A stretch of 64,000 bases of DNA from Streptomyces sp. NRRL S-31 (GTDB taxonomy: Bacteria; Actinomycetota; Actinomycetes; Streptomycetales; Streptomycetaceae): NCBI RefSeq assembly GCF_000718775.1, contig NZ_JOCB01000004.1:62001-126000 (forward strand), given 5' to 3'. Positions 38,106 to 48,147 of this stretch are shown piece after piece. The notes under the pieces were generated by a model. It worked only from the letters and a program-made list of their open reading frames with translations, was not told where the DNA came from and did no database searches. Made by a program: the position numbers and the translations under genes. Every line of letters starts with the position of its first letter. Position 1 is the first letter of the stretch.

Positions 38106-38278
38106 AGGACACCCGACACCCCGCCCCGGCACTGCGCCCCGACTCCGGCAGGAGGCCCGGCAGCACTCCGCACCCCGCAGCGCACCCAACCTCCTCAGCC
38201 ACCCCGTGGGGCACCCGGCCACCCCGCAGACACCCCCGCCCAGCCCCCGCAGGGCGCCCGTATGTCAGGGGTGCCCCG

Positions 38279-38284
38279 TACTGT
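38279..38284 (+). promoter_or_regulatory. -10 hexamer TACTGT giving a leaderless dgt mRNA
   Basis: TACTGT, six bases (CGAGTC), then ATG 38291; no ribosome binding site is present upstream. Confidence 0.5.
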
Positions 38285-38290
38285 CGAGTC

Positions 38291-39586
38291 ATGGAAGGCA
38301 CCGCAGGTACCCGCACCGCACGTTCCCCCTCCTCGGCGTACGACCAGGCGTCGGCCGAACGCTGGGCCCCCGAACCCGACAAGCGCCCGGGCCGTACGGC
38401 CTTCCAGCGGGACCGTGCCCGCGTCCTCCACTCCGCCGCCCTGCGCCGGCTGGCCGGCAAGACCCAGGTCGTCACCCCGGGGACCCGCGGCTCCGCCTGG
38501 GACGCCAGCCCCAGGACCCGCCTGACCCACTCCCTGGAGTGCGCCCAGGTCGGCCGTGAGCTGGGCGCGGCCCTCGGCTGCGACCCCGACCTGGTGGAGG
38601 CGGCCTGCCTCTCCCACGACCTCGGCCACCCGCCCTTCGGTCACAACGGCGAGAGCGCGCTGAACGAGTTCGCCGACGACTGCGGCGGCTTCGAGGGCAA
38701 CGCCCAGTCCCTGCGGCTCCTCACCCGCATCGAGCCCAAGCGCTTCACCGGGGGCCGCTCCGTCGGCCTCAACCTCACCCGCGCCACCCTCGACGCCGCC
38801 ACCAAGTACCCCTGGCCGCGCGGCGCCCACCCCACCGACCCGGCGTCCCCGAAGTTCGGCGTGTACGAGGACGACCGCCCGGTGTTCGACTGGGTCCGGG
38901 CCCACGCCCCCGCCACCCGCACCTGCTTCGAGGCGCAGGTCATGGACTGGTCGGACGACGTGGCGTACTCGGTGCACGACGTCGAGGACGGCCTGCACGC
39001 CGGTCACATCGACCCCGGCTCCCTGCGCTCCGGGCCGGAGCGGCGGGCGGTGTTCGAGGTGGCCGTCGGCCGCTACGTCCCCGCTGACACCGACCCCGCC
39101 GAGCTGGCCGAGGCCCTCGACCGGCTCCAGGACGAGGAGTGGTGGCCGCACGGCTACGACGGCTCGGCCGTCGCCCAGGCCCGGCTGAAGGACGCCACCA
39201 GCCAGCTCATCGGGCGGTTCTGCCTGGCCGCCGAGGCCGCCACCCGCACGGCGTACGGCACCGGGCGGCTCACCCGCTACGGCGCCCGGCTGGTCGTCCC
39301 GCGCGCCACCCGCCTGGAGTGCGCGGTGCTCAAGGCCGTCGCGGACCGGTACGTGATGCAGCGCGCCGAGCAGGAGCGGCTCCGCGCCGACCAGCGGGTG
39401 ATCGTCGCGGAGCTGGCCGAGGCGCTGACCGCCCGCGCGCCCGACGGCCTGGACCCCCAGTTCCGGGCGCTGTTCGACGCGGCGGGTGACGACCGGTCCC
39501 GCAAGCGGGTGATCATCGACCAGATCGCCTCCCTCACCGACGCCTCCGCCCTGTCGCTGCACGGGAGACTGACGGGGCATATGTGA
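38291..39586 (+). CDS. dgt: Deoxyguanosinetriphosphate triphosphohydrolase-like HD protein
   Basis: A 431-aa cytosolic dNTPase. The HD-domain metal ligands are His80 ([11 protein letters not shown]), His109-Asp110 ([16 protein letters not shown]) and a distal Asp in [13 protein letters not shown]. It cleaves dNTPs to nucleoside and triphosphate in family members. Position upstream of dnaG is conserved in actinobacteria. ATG 38291 is preferred because the conserved sequence starts there and the preceding DNA is low-complexity; the mRNA seems leaderless. Confidence 0.93.
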   Translation: MEGTAGTRTARSPSSAYDQASAERWAPEPDKRPGRTAFQRDRARVLHSAALRRLAGKTQVVTPGTRGSAWDASPRTRLTHSLECAQVGRELGAALGCDPDLVEAACLSHDLGHPPFGHNGESALNEFADDCGGFEGNAQSLRLLTRIEPKRFTGGRSVGLNLTRATLDAATKYPWPRGAHPTDPASPKFGVYEDDRPVFDWVRAHAPATRTCFEAQVMDWSDDVAYSVHDVEDGLHAGHIDPGSLRSGPERRAVFEVAVGRYVPADTDPAELAEALDRLQDEEWWPHGYDGSAVAQARLKDATSQLIGRFCLAAEAATRTAYGTGRLTRYGARLVVPRATRLECAVLKAVADRYVMQRAEQERLRADQRVIVAELAEALTARAPDGLDPQFRALFDAAGDDRSRKRVIIDQIASLTDASALSLHGRLTGHM

Positions 39587-39593
39587 GGGGTAC

Positions 39594-39620
39594 GTGACCC
39601 GCCTGGCCTGATCGGGTCAC
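39594..39620. terminator. Inverted repeat after dgt
   Basis: GTGACCCG (39594-39601) and CGGGTCAC (39613-39620), perfect 8-bp stem with 11-nt loop, between dgt and the reductase gene. Could be a terminator or an operator for the next gene. Confidence 0.5.
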
Positions 39621-39689
39621 ACCCTCTTCCCGCAGCACGCCGCGTGCGGGACGCTCGCATGTGGCGGCACCCTTACGAGGAGGCATCAA

Positions 39690-40955
39690 GTGGTCGACGC
39701 GGATCAGACATTCGTCATCGTCGGAGGCGGACTCGCCGGTGCGAAGGCGGCCGAGACGCTCCGGACGGAGGGCTTCAGCGGCCGGGTGATACTGATCTGC
39801 GACGAACGCGACCACCCCTACGAGCGCCCGCCGCTGTCCAAGGGCTATCTGCTCGGCAAGGAGGAGCGCGACAGCGTCTTCGTGCACGAGCCCGCCTGGT
39901 ACGCGCGCAACGACGTCGAACTCCACCTCGGCCAGACCGTGGACCGCGTCGACCGCGCGGCGAAGACGGTCCGCTTCGGTGACGACGGCACCCTCGTCCG
40001 CTACGACAAGCTGCTGCTGGTCACCGGGGCCGAGCCGCGCCGCCTGGACATCCCCGGCACCGACCTCGCGGGCGTCCACCACCTGCGCCGCCTCGCGCAC
40101 GCCGAGCGCCTCAAGGGCGTCCTCCAGCACCTCGGCCGGGACAACGGGCACCTGGTGATCGCCGGTGCCGGCTGGATCGGCCTGGAGGTCGCGGCGGCGG
40201 CCCGCGAGTACGGCGCGGAGGTCACGGTGATCGAACCGTCGCCGACCCCGCTGCACGGCGTCCTCGGCCCCGAGCTGGGCAACGTCTTCGCCGAGCTGCA
40301 CCGCGAACGCGGCGTCCGCTTCCGCTTCGGCGTCCGGCTCACCGAGATCGTCGGCCAGGACGGCATGGTCCTCGCGGCCCGCACGGACGACGGCGAGGAG
40401 CACCCGGCGCACGACGTGCTGGCGGCCATCGGAGCGGCCCCGCGGACCGCGCTCGCGGAGGCGGCGGGGCTGGAGATCGCCGACCGGGCGCACGGCGGCG
40501 GCATCGTCGTCGACGAGCGGCTGCGCACGTCCGACCCCGACGTCTACGCGGCCGGCGACGTGGCGTCCTTCCCGCTTCCCCTGTTCGACACCCGGCTGCG
40601 GGTGGAGCACTGGGCGAACGCCCTGAACGGCGGCCCGGCCGCGGCCCGCTCGATGCTGGGCCGGGAGGTGGTCCACGACCGCGTGCCGTACTTCTTCACC
40701 GACCAGTACGACCTGGGCATGGAGTACAGCGGCTGGGCGCCGCCCGGGTCGTACGACGAGGTGGTGATCCGGGGCGACGCCGGAAAGCGCGAGTTCATCG
40801 CGTTCTGGGTGCGGGAGGGCCGCGTGCTGGCCGGGATGAACGTGAACGTGTGGGATGTCACAGAGCGCATCCAGAATCTGATCCGTTCCCGGGCCCGGGT
40901 GAACGTCGAGGCGCTCTCCGACCCGCGCGTACCCCTGGACGACCTCACCTCCTGA
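39690..40955 (+). CDS. Ferredoxin reductase-like FAD/NAD(P)H oxidoreductase
   Basis: A 421-aa flavoprotein of the BphA4/ThcD (AIF-like) group: FVIVGGGLAGAKAAETLR (FAD), RPPLSKGYLLG, HLVIAGAGWIGLEVAAAARE (NADH) and DPDVYAAGDVASFPLP. The C-terminal reductase domain has LRVEHWANALNGGPAAARSM. It transfers electrons to a ferredoxin, but neither a ferredoxin nor a P450 is adjacent. GTG 39690 has a GGAGG ribosome binding site. Confidence 0.92.
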   Translation: MVDADQTFVIVGGGLAGAKAAETLRTEGFSGRVILICDERDHPYERPPLSKGYLLGKEERDSVFVHEPAWYARNDVELHLGQTVDRVDRAAKTVRFGDDGTLVRYDKLLLVTGAEPRRLDIPGTDLAGVHHLRRLAHAERLKGVLQHLGRDNGHLVIAGAGWIGLEVAAAAREYGAEVTVIEPSPTPLHGVLGPELGNVFAELHRERGVRFRFGVRLTEIVGQDGMVLAARTDDGEEHPAHDVLAAIGAAPRTALAEAAGLEIADRAHGGGIVVDERLRTSDPDVYAAGDVASFPLPLFDTRLRVEHWANALNGGPAAARSMLGREVVHDRVPYFFTDQYDLGMEYSGWAPPGSYDEVVIRGDAGKREFIAFWVREGRVLAGMNVNVWDVTERIQNLIRSRARVNVEALSDPRVPLDDLTS

Positions 40956-40990
40956 CCTCCGCGCGCACCGGCACTGTCACCGCGTCCCCG

Positions 40991-40996
40991 TAGAAT
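40991..40996 (+). promoter_or_regulatory. -10 hexamer TAGAAT giving a leaderless dnaG mRNA
   Basis: TAGAAT, six bases (TCACCC), then GTG 41003. No ribosome binding site is present. Confidence 0.5.
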
Positions 40997-41002
40997 TCAC
41001 CC

Positions 41003-42913
41003 GTGGCAGGACGGATCAACGACGAGGACGTGAAGGCGGTACGGGACGCGGTCCCGATCGACGCCGTGGTCTCCGAGTACCTCCAGCTGCGCAACGCGGG
41101 CGGCGGCAACCTCAAGGGACTCTGCCCGTTCCACGACGAGAAGTCGCCGTCCTTCCAGGTCAGCCCGAGCAAGGGACTCTTCCACTGCTTCGGCTGCCAG
41201 GAGGGCGGCGACACCATCACCTTCGTGATGAAGGTGGACCACCTCTCCTTCTCCGAGGCGGTGGAGCGGCTGGCCGCCCAGGCCGGCATCACCCTGCGGT
41301 ACGAGGAGGGCGGGTACAACCCGGCCCACCAGCGCGGCGAGCGCATCCGCCTGGTCGAGGCACACAAGGCCGCCGCGCAGTGGTACGCCGAGCAGCTCGC
41401 CACCAGCCCCGAGGCCGAGACCGGCCGGATCTTCCTCGCCGAGCGCGGCTTCGACCAGGCCGCCGCCGTCCACTTCGGCGTCGGCTACAGCCCGCAGGGC
41501 TGGGACCACCTCACCCGCTACCTGCGCGGCAAGGGCTTCACCGACAAGGAGCTGCTGCTGTCGGGGCTGTCCCAGGAGGGCCGCCGGGGGCCCATCGACC
41601 GCTTCCGGGGGCGGCTGATGTGGCCGATCCGGGACATCGGCGGCGAGGTCGTCGGCTTCGGCGCCCGCAAGCTGTACGAGGCGGACACCGGGCCGAAGTA
41701 CCTCAACACCCCCGAGACGGCGATCTACCGCAAGAGCCAGGTGCTGTACGGCATCGACCTGGCGAAGAAGGAGATCGCCAAGTCCAGCCGGGCGGTCGTG
41801 GTCGAGGGCTACACCGACGTCATGGCCTGCCACCTGGCCGGCGTCACCACGGCCATCGCGACCTGCGGCACGGCCTTCGGCGGCGAGCACATCAAGATCC
41901 TGCGCCGGCTCCTCATGGACAACGGCTCGGCGCGGGTGATCTTCACCTTCGACGGTGACGCGGCCGGGCAGAAGGCCGCGCTGCGCGCCTTCGAGGACGA
42001 CCAGAAGTTCGCCGCCGAGACGTACATCGCGGTCGCGCCCGACGGCATGGACCCGTGCGACCTGCGCCTGGCCAAGGGCGACGAGGCGGTCGCCGACCTG
42101 GCCGAGCCCCGCACCCCGCTCTTCGAGTTCGCGCTCCGCCAGATCGTGAGCCGGTACGACCTGGACACCCCGGCCGGCCGGGCCGCCGCCCTGGACGAGG
42201 CCGCCCCGGTCGTCGCCAAGATCAAGAACAGCGGTGCCCAGCACGAGGTCGCCGTGGAGCTGGCCGGCCTGCTCGGCATCCTCGACACCCAGTTCGTGGT
42301 CCGCCGGGTCGCCCAGCTGGCCCGCTGGGCCCGCGAGGGCGGCAAGGGGGGCCCGCAGACGCAGGGGCGGTCCCGTCCGGCCGAGCGGCAGTGGGCCGAG
42401 GCACCGCGCCCCACGACCTCCGGCCCGGCCCTGACCCTGCGCAACCCGGTCTTCGCCGCCGAACGCGAACTGCTCAAGCTCGCCCTCCAGCGCCCCGAGC
42501 TGGTCTCCCCGGCCTTCGACGCCTACGGCCTGGACGAGTTCACGGCCCCGCCGTACACGGCCGTGCGCCAGGCGGTCGCGGAGGCGGGCGGCGCGGAGTA
42601 CGGCGTCGAGGACCCGCAGGAGTACCTGGTCCGGGTCCGCGAGGCCGCGCCGGACGACACGGTCCGCGCGATGGTCACCGAGCTGGCCGTCGAGCCGATC
42701 CTGCGCCGCACGGTGGACGAGACGTACGCCGGCACGGTCCTGGTCCAGATCCGCCGCCGCGCCGTGGAGCGCCGCATCCGCGACATCCAGTCCCAGCTGA
42801 CCCGCCTCGCCGCCGACGGCGACCCGGCCCGGCTGGCCGCCGTGCAGAACGAGGTCTGGGTCCTCCAGCAGTACGACCAGGCGTTGCGGGAGCGGGGCGC
42901 GGAGGCGCTCTGA
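41003..42913 (+). CDS. dnaG: DNA primase
   Basis: A 636-aa primase synthesising RNA primers at the replication fork. The CHC2 zinc finger has Cys41, His44, Cys62 and Cys65 (LCPFHDEKSPS; HCFGCQEGGD). The TOPRIM core shows VVVEGYTDVMACHLAG and IFTFDGDAAGQKAALRAF. The C-terminal DnaB-interaction domain follows a Pro/Ala linker (residues about 445-475). The GTG appears leaderless. Followed by the sigma factor gene, echoing the dnaG-rpoD macromolecular synthesis arrangement. Confidence 0.97.
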   Translation: MAGRINDEDVKAVRDAVPIDAVVSEYLQLRNAGGGNLKGLCPFHDEKSPSFQVSPSKGLFHCFGCQEGGDTITFVMKVDHLSFSEAVERLAAQAGITLRYEEGGYNPAHQRGERIRLVEAHKAAAQWYAEQLATSPEAETGRIFLAERGFDQAAAVHFGVGYSPQGWDHLTRYLRGKGFTDKELLLSGLSQEGRRGPIDRFRGRLMWPIRDIGGEVVGFGARKLYEADTGPKYLNTPETAIYRKSQVLYGIDLAKKEIAKSSRAVVVEGYTDVMACHLAGVTTAIATCGTAFGGEHIKILRRLLMDNGSARVIFTFDGDAAGQKAALRAFEDDQKFAAETYIAVAPDGMDPCDLRLAKGDEAVADLAEPRTPLFEFALRQIVSRYDLDTPAGRAAALDEAAPVVAKIKNSGAQHEVAVELAGLLGILDTQFVVRRVAQLARWAREGGKGGPQTQGRSRPAERQWAEAPRPTTSGPALTLRNPVFAAERELLKLALQRPELVSPAFDAYGLDEFTAPPYTAVRQAVAEAGGAEYGVEDPQEYLVRVREAAPDDTVRAMVTELAVEPILRRTVDETYAGTVLVQIRRRAVERRIRDIQSQLTRLAADGDPARLAAVQNEVWVLQQYDQALRERGAEAL

Positions 42914-42958
42914 CGGCGCCCGTCACCGCGGCGATTGCCGGCCGCATAGTCCGGCGGG

Positions 42959-42974
42959 CCGGGTAACCACCCGG
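42959..42974. terminator. Small stem-loop after dnaG
   Basis: CCGGGT-AACC-ACCCGG, 6-bp perfect stem with tetraloop, 45 bp past the dnaG stop. Confidence 0.45.
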
Positions 42975-43141
42975 TCACCGACCGGACGCAAAAAGTCACC
43001 GCACGCCCCTCGTGGCGGTGTTGTGTCGTACCCCACACTGGGGGCGGTGCCCGAGTCCGCGGAGCGCAGGCCGTCGACTCTCCGCTCCCGCATACCGCTG
43101 CCGCACGCCTTCAGCAGCGAACTCCCTGGAGGTCGCCCCCC

Positions 43142-44302
43142 GTGCAGACCCAGACCGTCGCCGAGACCGCCACCAGCACCAGAGCCACCAGCACCGCCGG
43201 CACCACCACGAGCACCACCGGCACCGCCGCGGAGGAGCCCGACGCGCGGACCGACGTCCTCGCGGCCGTACCCCCGCAGGACCGCGCCCACCAGCATCCG
43301 GACACGGAACCGCCCGCCGAGGCGCTCGCGGAGGAACCGGACGAACCCGCGGAGGCCGAGGTCCCGGCCGCCGCCCGGCCCGAGACCGGTGGCCCCTCGG
43401 CCGACCTGTTCCGCCAGTACCTGCGCGAGATCGGCCGCATCCCGCTGCTCACCGCCGCCGAGGAGGTGGAACTCGCCCGCCGGGTGGAGGCCGGCCTCTT
43501 CGCGGAGGAGAAGCTGGGCAGCACCCCCGACCTGGACAGCCGGCTGGCGCACGACCTGGACCGGCTCGTCGTACTGGGCCGGATGGCCAAGCGGCGGCTC
43601 ATCGAGGCGAACCTGCGGCTGGTGGTCTCCGTCGCCAAACGGTACGTCGGCCGCGGGCTGACCATGCTCGACCTCGTCCAGGAGGGCAACCTCGGACTCA
43701 TCCGGGCCGTGGAGAAGTTCGACTACGCCCGTGGCTACAAGTTCTCCACCTACGCCACGTGGTGGATCCGCCAGGCCATGTCCCGCGCCCTGGCCGACCA
43801 GGCCCGCACCATCCGCGTCCCGGTCCACGTGGTGGAACTGATCAACCGGGTGGTCCGCGTCCAGCGGCGGATGCTCCAGGAACGCGGCTGCGAACCGACC
43901 GCGGAGGAGGTCGCCGCCCACCTCGACCTGGCACCCGAGCGGGTCGGCGAGGTGCTGCGCCTCGCCCAGGAACCGGTGTCGCTGCACGCGCCGGTCGGCG
44001 AGGAGGACGACGTCGCCCTCGGCGACCTCATCGAGGACGGGGACGCGGCGAGTCCCGTGGAGTCCGCCGCCTTCCTGTTGCTGCGCGAGCACCTGGAAGC
44101 GGTGCTGTCCACCCTCGGGGAGCGCGAGCGGAAGGTCGTCCAGCTCCGGTACGGGCTGGCCGACGGGCGCCCGCGCACCCTGGAGGAGATAGGGCGCATC
44201 TTCGGCGTGACCCGTGAACGCATCCGGCAGATCGAGTCGAAGACCCTCAACAAGCTGCGGGACCACGCCTTCGCGGACCAGCTGAGGGGCTATCTGGACT
44301 GA
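43142..44302 (+). CDS. hrdA: RNA polymerase sigma factor, group 2 (HrdA-like)
   Basis: A 386-aa sigma-70 factor. The first 80 residues are a Thr- then Pro/Glu-rich disordered extension. Region 1.2 ([16 protein letters not shown]), regions 2.1-2.4 ([52 protein letters not shown]), region 3 and region 4.2 ([20 protein letters not shown]) are complete, so it recognises canonical -10/-35 promoters. The lack of a long region 1.1 separates it from the essential HrdB. The hrdA name rests on location beside dnaG and length. GTG 43142 has GGAGG nine bases upstream. Confidence 0.88.
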   Translation: MQTQTVAETATSTRATSTAGTTTSTTGTAAEEPDARTDVLAAVPPQDRAHQHPDTEPPAEALAEEPDEPAEAEVPAAARPETGGPSADLFRQYLREIGRIPLLTAAEEVELARRVEAGLFAEEKLGSTPDLDSRLAHDLDRLVVLGRMAKRRLIEANLRLVVSVAKRYVGRGLTMLDLVQEGNLGLIRAVEKFDYARGYKFSTYATWWIRQAMSRALADQARTIRVPVHVVELINRVVRVQRRMLQERGCEPTAEEVAAHLDLAPERVGEVLRLAQEPVSLHAPVGEEDDVALGDLIEDGDAASPVESAAFLLLREHLEAVLSTLGERERKVVQLRYGLADGRPRTLEEIGRIFGVTRERIRQIESKTLNKLRDHAFADQLRGYLD

Positions 44303-44330
44303 GGGGGACCGCCGCGCGCGGCGGCCCCCC
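44303..44330. terminator. Bidirectional terminator between sigma factor and ABC exporter genes
   Basis: GGGGG-A-CCGCCGCG (44303-44316) against CGCGGCGG-C-CCCCC (44317-44330): a near-perfect 14-bp dyad between convergent genes, starting right after the sigma factor stop. Confidence 0.85.
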
Positions 44331-44335
44331 ACCCC

Positions 44336-46261
44336 CTAGTCCACCTCGGCCACGGCCTGCGCGAACTGGGCCTCGTACAGCCGGGCGTAGGCCCCGCCGG
44401 CCGCCAACAGCTCCGCGTGCGCGCCCTGTTCGACGATCGAGCCGTTCTCCATCACCAGGATCGTGTCCGCGTCCCGGATGGTCGACAGGCGGTGCGCGAT
44501 CACGAACGACGTGCGGCCGGAGGCCAGTTTGGCCATCGCCTTCTGGATGAGCACCTCGGTGCGGGTGTCGACGGAGCTGGTCGCCTCGTCCAGCACCAGG
44601 ATCACCGGGTCGGACAGGAACGCCCGCGCGATGGTGATGAGCTGCTTCTCACCGGCGCTGACCCCCGTGCCCTCGTCGTCGATCACGGTGTCGTACCCGT
44701 CGGGCAGCGTCCGGATGAACCGGTCGGCGTGCGCCGCCCGCGCGGCCTCCTCGATCTCCCCCCGGGTGACCTCTCTCGACGCGCCGTACGCGATGTTGTC
44801 GGCGATGCTGCCGCCGAACAGCCAGGTGTCCTGGAGCACCATGCCGATCCCGGCGCGCAGGTCGTCCCGGGACATCCTCCGGATGTCGACACCGTCGAGC
44901 GTGATCCGGCCCCCTGACACGTCGTAGAACCGCATCAGCAGGTTGACCAGCGTGGTCTTGCCCGCGCCGGTCGGGCCGACGATCGCCACCGTGTGCCCCG
45001 GTTCGACCGTGAGCGAGAGGTCCTCGATCAGCGGCTTCTCCGGCTCGTAGCGGAACGACACGTGCTCCAGCCGCACCCGCCCGCGCACCCGCTCCGGCCG
45101 CTCGCCCGGCACCGGATCCGCCTCCTGCTCCTCCGCGTCCAGGAGTTCGAAGATCCGCTCGGCCGAGGCGACACCGGACTGCACCAGGTTCGCCATCGAC
45201 GCGACCTGCGTCAGCGGCATCGAGAACTGCCGCGAGTACTGGATGAACGCCTGGACGTCACCGATGGAGAGCGAGCCGGAAGCGACCCGCAGCCCGCCGA
45301 CGACCGCCACCAGCACGTAGTTCAGGTTCGACACGAACATCATCAGCGGCTGCATGACACCGCTGTTGAACTGCGCCCTGAACCCGGCCTCGTACAGCGC
45401 GTCGTTCTGCTCGGCGAACTGCCGCGCCGACTCCTCCTGGCGGCCGAACACCTTCACCAGGGTGTGCCCGGTGTACATCTCCTCGATGTGCGCGTTCAGC
45501 TTGCCGGTGGTGCGCCACTGCTGCACGAAGTGCGGCTGCGACCGCTTGCCGACCCGGGTGGCGACCACGAACGACAGCGGTACGGTCACCAGCGCGACCA
45601 GCGCCAGCAGCCAGGACACCCAGAACATCATCACGAGCACGCCGACGATGGTCAGCACCGAGTTGATCAGCTGGCCCATCGACTGCTGGAGCGTCTGCCC
45701 GATGTTGTCGATGTCGTTCGTCGCCCGGGACAGCACCTCACCGCGCTGGCGCTTGTCGAAGTACGACAGCGGCAGCCGCGACAGCTTGCCCTGCACGTCC
45801 TCCCGCAGCCGGTACATCGTGCGGTTCACGGCCCGGTTCACCAGCCGGGTCGCGATCGCCATCAGCAGGCCCGCCACCAGGAAGGTGCCGAGCGCGAGCA
45901 GCAGGACGTCCCCGACGGCGCCGAAGTCGATCCCCTTGCCGGGGGTGAAGTCGGTGCCCTTCAGCATGTCCGCGACGCGGCCCTCGCCGCGTTCGCGCAT
46001 GGAGGCGAGCACCTGCTCCTTGGTGGCGCCCTCCGGCATCCGCCGGCCGATGATGCCGGCGAACACCAGGTCGGTGGCCTTGCCGAGGATCTTCGGCCCG
46101 ATCACGCTCAGGCCCACGCTGACGACCACGCACAGCAGCAGGCCGTAGATCGTGAGCCGTTCCGGTCGGAACCGGGCGACGAGCCGCTTGCCCGACCCCT
46201 TGAAGTCCATCGAGCGCTGGTCGGGTCCCCCGGCCATCATGCGTCCCATGGGACCGGCCAT
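44336..46261 (-). CDS. Heterodimeric ABC exporter, canonical subunit
   Basis: A 641-aa type IV exporter half: N-terminal extension with MAGPMGRMMAGG, six TM helices, then the ATPase. Walker A is GPTGAGKTTL, the signature is GVSAGEKQLI (VSAGE in place of LSGGQ) and Walker B with catalytic Glu is VILVLDEATSS; the switch His lies in FVIAHRLST. The ATG overlaps the stop of the partner by one base (TGATG). The pair resembles BmrCD/TM287-288-type multidrug or lipid exporters. Confidence 0.92.
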   Translation of the reverse strand: MAGPMGRMMAGGPDQRSMDFKGSGKRLVARFRPERLTIYGLLLCVVVSVGLSVIGPKILGKATDLVFAGIIGRRMPEGATKEQVLASMRERGEGRVADMLKGTDFTPGKGIDFGAVGDVLLLALGTFLVAGLLMAIATRLVNRAVNRTMYRLREDVQGKLSRLPLSYFDKRQRGEVLSRATNDIDNIGQTLQQSMGQLINSVLTIVGVLVMMFWVSWLLALVALVTVPLSFVVATRVGKRSQPHFVQQWRTTGKLNAHIEEMYTGHTLVKVFGRQEESARQFAEQNDALYEAGFRAQFNSGVMQPLMMFVSNLNYVLVAVVGGLRVASGSLSIGDVQAFIQYSRQFSMPLTQVASMANLVQSGVASAERIFELLDAEEQEADPVPGERPERVRGRVRLEHVSFRYEPEKPLIEDLSLTVEPGHTVAIVGPTGAGKTTLVNLLMRFYDVSGGRITLDGVDIRRMSRDDLRAGIGMVLQDTWLFGGSIADNIAYGASREVTRGEIEEAARAAHADRFIRTLPDGYDTVIDDEGTGVSAGEKQLITIARAFLSDPVILVLDEATSSVDTRTEVLIQKAMAKLASGRTSFVIAHRLSTIRDADTILVMENGSIVEQGAHAELLAAGGAYARLYEAQFAQAVAEVD

Positions 46262-47994
46262 CAGGCGGCCTCCGCTTCCGTCAGCTGGGAGAGCACGATC
46301 TCCCGGTAGGTCTCGTTGGTCGCCATCAGTTCCGCGTGCCGGCCGGAGCCGACCACCCGGCCCTCGTCCAGCACGATGATCCGGTCGGCGTCCCGGATGG
46401 TCGCCACCCGCTGGGCGACGATGACGACGGTCGCCTCGGCGGTCTCCCGGCCCAGTGCGGCGCGCAGGGCCGCGTCGGTGGCGTAGTCGAGCGCCGAGAA
46501 GGAGTCGTCGAAGAGGTAGATCTCCGGGCGCTGCACCAGCGTGCGGGCGATGGCGAGCCGCTGCCGCTGGCCGCCGGAGACATTGGTGCCGCCCTGCGCG
46601 ATCGGCGCGTCCAGGCCGCCCTCCAGCTTGCTCACGAAGTCCTTGGCCTGCGCCACCTCCAGCGCGTGCCACAGCTCCTCGTCGGTCGCGTCCGGGTTGC
46701 CGTAGCGCAGGTTGGTGGCGACCGTGCCGGCGAACAGGTACGGCTTCTGCGGCACCAGCCCGACGGTCCGCGCGAGCAGCGCCGGGCCGACCTCCCGTAC
46801 GTCGACCCCGTCCACCAGGACCTCGCCGTCGGTGGCGTCGAAGAGCCGCGGGACGAGCCCGAGCAGGGTCGACTTGCCGCTGCCGGTGGAGCCGATCACG
46901 GCGGTCGTCTCGCCCGGCCGGGCCACCAGGTCGACGGACTTCAGCACGGGCTCCTCGGCACCCGGATAGCGGAAGCCCGCTCCCCGGATCTCCAGGTGCC
47001 CGTGCGCGCGCAGCTCGGTGACGGGGGCCACCGGCGGCACGACGCTGGAGTCGGTGCCCAGGACCTCCTGGATGCGCTCGGCACAGACCTCGGCGCGCGG
47101 CACCATCATGAACATGAAGGTGGCCATCATCACGGACATGACGATCTGCATCAGATAGGCGAGGAACGCGGTCAGGTCGCCGATGGCCATCCGGCCGCTG
47201 TCGATCCGGTGCGCGCCGAACCACACCACCGCGATGGACGACAGGTTCACCACGGTCATGACGATCGGGAACATCAGGGCGAGCAACCGGCCGGTGGCCA
47301 GCTGCATCTCGGTCAGCTCGGCGTTGGCCTTCCCGAACCGGCCCTGCTCGTAGGTGTCCCGGACGAAGGCGCGGATGACGCGGTTGCCGGTGATCTGCTC
47401 GCGCAGCACCCGGTTCACCGTGTCCAGCCGGACCTGCATCGACCGGAACAGCGGGCGCAGCCGGCGCACGATGAGCGTCACACAGACGCCGAGCACCGGG
47501 ACCACCGCGACCAGTACCCCGGACAGCGGTACGTCCAGGCCGAGGGCCAGCACGATCCCGCCCACGCACATGATGGGCGCCGACACCATCAGGGTGAACG
47601 TCAGCAGGACCAGCATCTGGACCTGCTGCACGTCGTTCGTCGTACGGGTGATGAGCGAGGGCGCCCCGAAGTGACCCACCTCACGCGCGGAGAAGGACTG
47701 CACCCGGTCGAAGACGGCACCGCGCACGTCCCGGCCGAGCGCGGAGGCGGTGCGGGCGCCGTAGTACACGGCACCGATGTTGCACACGACCTGAGCCAGC
47801 GAGATGCCGATCATCAGGGCGCCGAAGGACAGGATGTAACCCGTGTCACCCTTCACGACGCCCTCGTCGATGATGTCCGCGTTCAGGGTGGGCAGGTAGA
47901 GGGTGGCGCAGGTCTGGAGGAACTGGAGCACCACCAGGAGGGTGATGGGTTTCTTGTAGGGCCTGAGATAGGTCCGTAGAAGTCGTATGAGCAC
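46261..47994 (-). CDS. Heterodimeric ABC exporter, degenerate-site subunit
   Basis: A 577-aa half-transporter with six TM helices and an ATPase. Walker A is GSTGSGKSTL and the signature NVSGGQRQRL is canonical, but Walker B reads IYLFDDSFSALD, with Asp where the catalytic Glu should be, and the switch His is replaced (VVIVAQRVATI). This makes one of the two ATP sites non-hydrolytic, as in known asymmetric exporters. GTG 47994 is the start; the leader carries a 7-bp hairpin at 48018-48041. Confidence 0.92.
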   Translation of the reverse strand: MLIRLLRTYLRPYKKPITLLVVLQFLQTCATLYLPTLNADIIDEGVVKGDTGYILSFGALMIGISLAQVVCNIGAVYYGARTASALGRDVRGAVFDRVQSFSAREVGHFGAPSLITRTTNDVQQVQMLVLLTFTLMVSAPIMCVGGIVLALGLDVPLSGVLVAVVPVLGVCVTLIVRRLRPLFRSMQVRLDTVNRVLREQITGNRVIRAFVRDTYEQGRFGKANAELTEMQLATGRLLALMFPIVMTVVNLSSIAVVWFGAHRIDSGRMAIGDLTAFLAYLMQIVMSVMMATFMFMMVPRAEVCAERIQEVLGTDSSVVPPVAPVTELRAHGHLEIRGAGFRYPGAEEPVLKSVDLVARPGETTAVIGSTGSGKSTLLGLVPRLFDATDGEVLVDGVDVREVGPALLARTVGLVPQKPYLFAGTVATNLRYGNPDATDEELWHALEVAQAKDFVSKLEGGLDAPIAQGGTNVSGGQRQRLAIARTLVQRPEIYLFDDSFSALDYATDAALRAALGRETAEATVVIVAQRVATIRDADRIIVLDEGRVVGSGRHAELMATNETYREIVLSQLTEAEAA

Positions 47995-48017
47995 GCTACG
48001 TCTCTCGGAGTCGGCGA

Positions 48018-48041
48018 CAGGGGCCTGGTCGGCTGCCCCTG
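48018..48041 (-). promoter_or_regulatory. Stem-loop in the leader of the ABC exporter operon
   Basis: CAGGGGC (48018-48024) and GCCCCTG (48035-48041), 7-bp perfect stem with a 10-nt loop, 24 bp before the GTG start. Could be leader RNA structure or an operator. Confidence 0.35.
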
Positions 48042-48147
48042 GCCCCTATCGTCGGACACTCCACCCGCGTTACCCCAACCGATTAACCCGGCGGGGCGCG
48101 CGCCTGCGCCCTTGCTGATGCGCGGTGTTACGCCCCACCGTGTCCGC

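Noticed and set aside
38106..38290. Coding sequence extending dgt upstream
   Set aside because: The upstream in-frame sequence is Pro/Arg-rich low complexity and crosses cbiX; conserved dNTPase sequence begins near ATG 38291.
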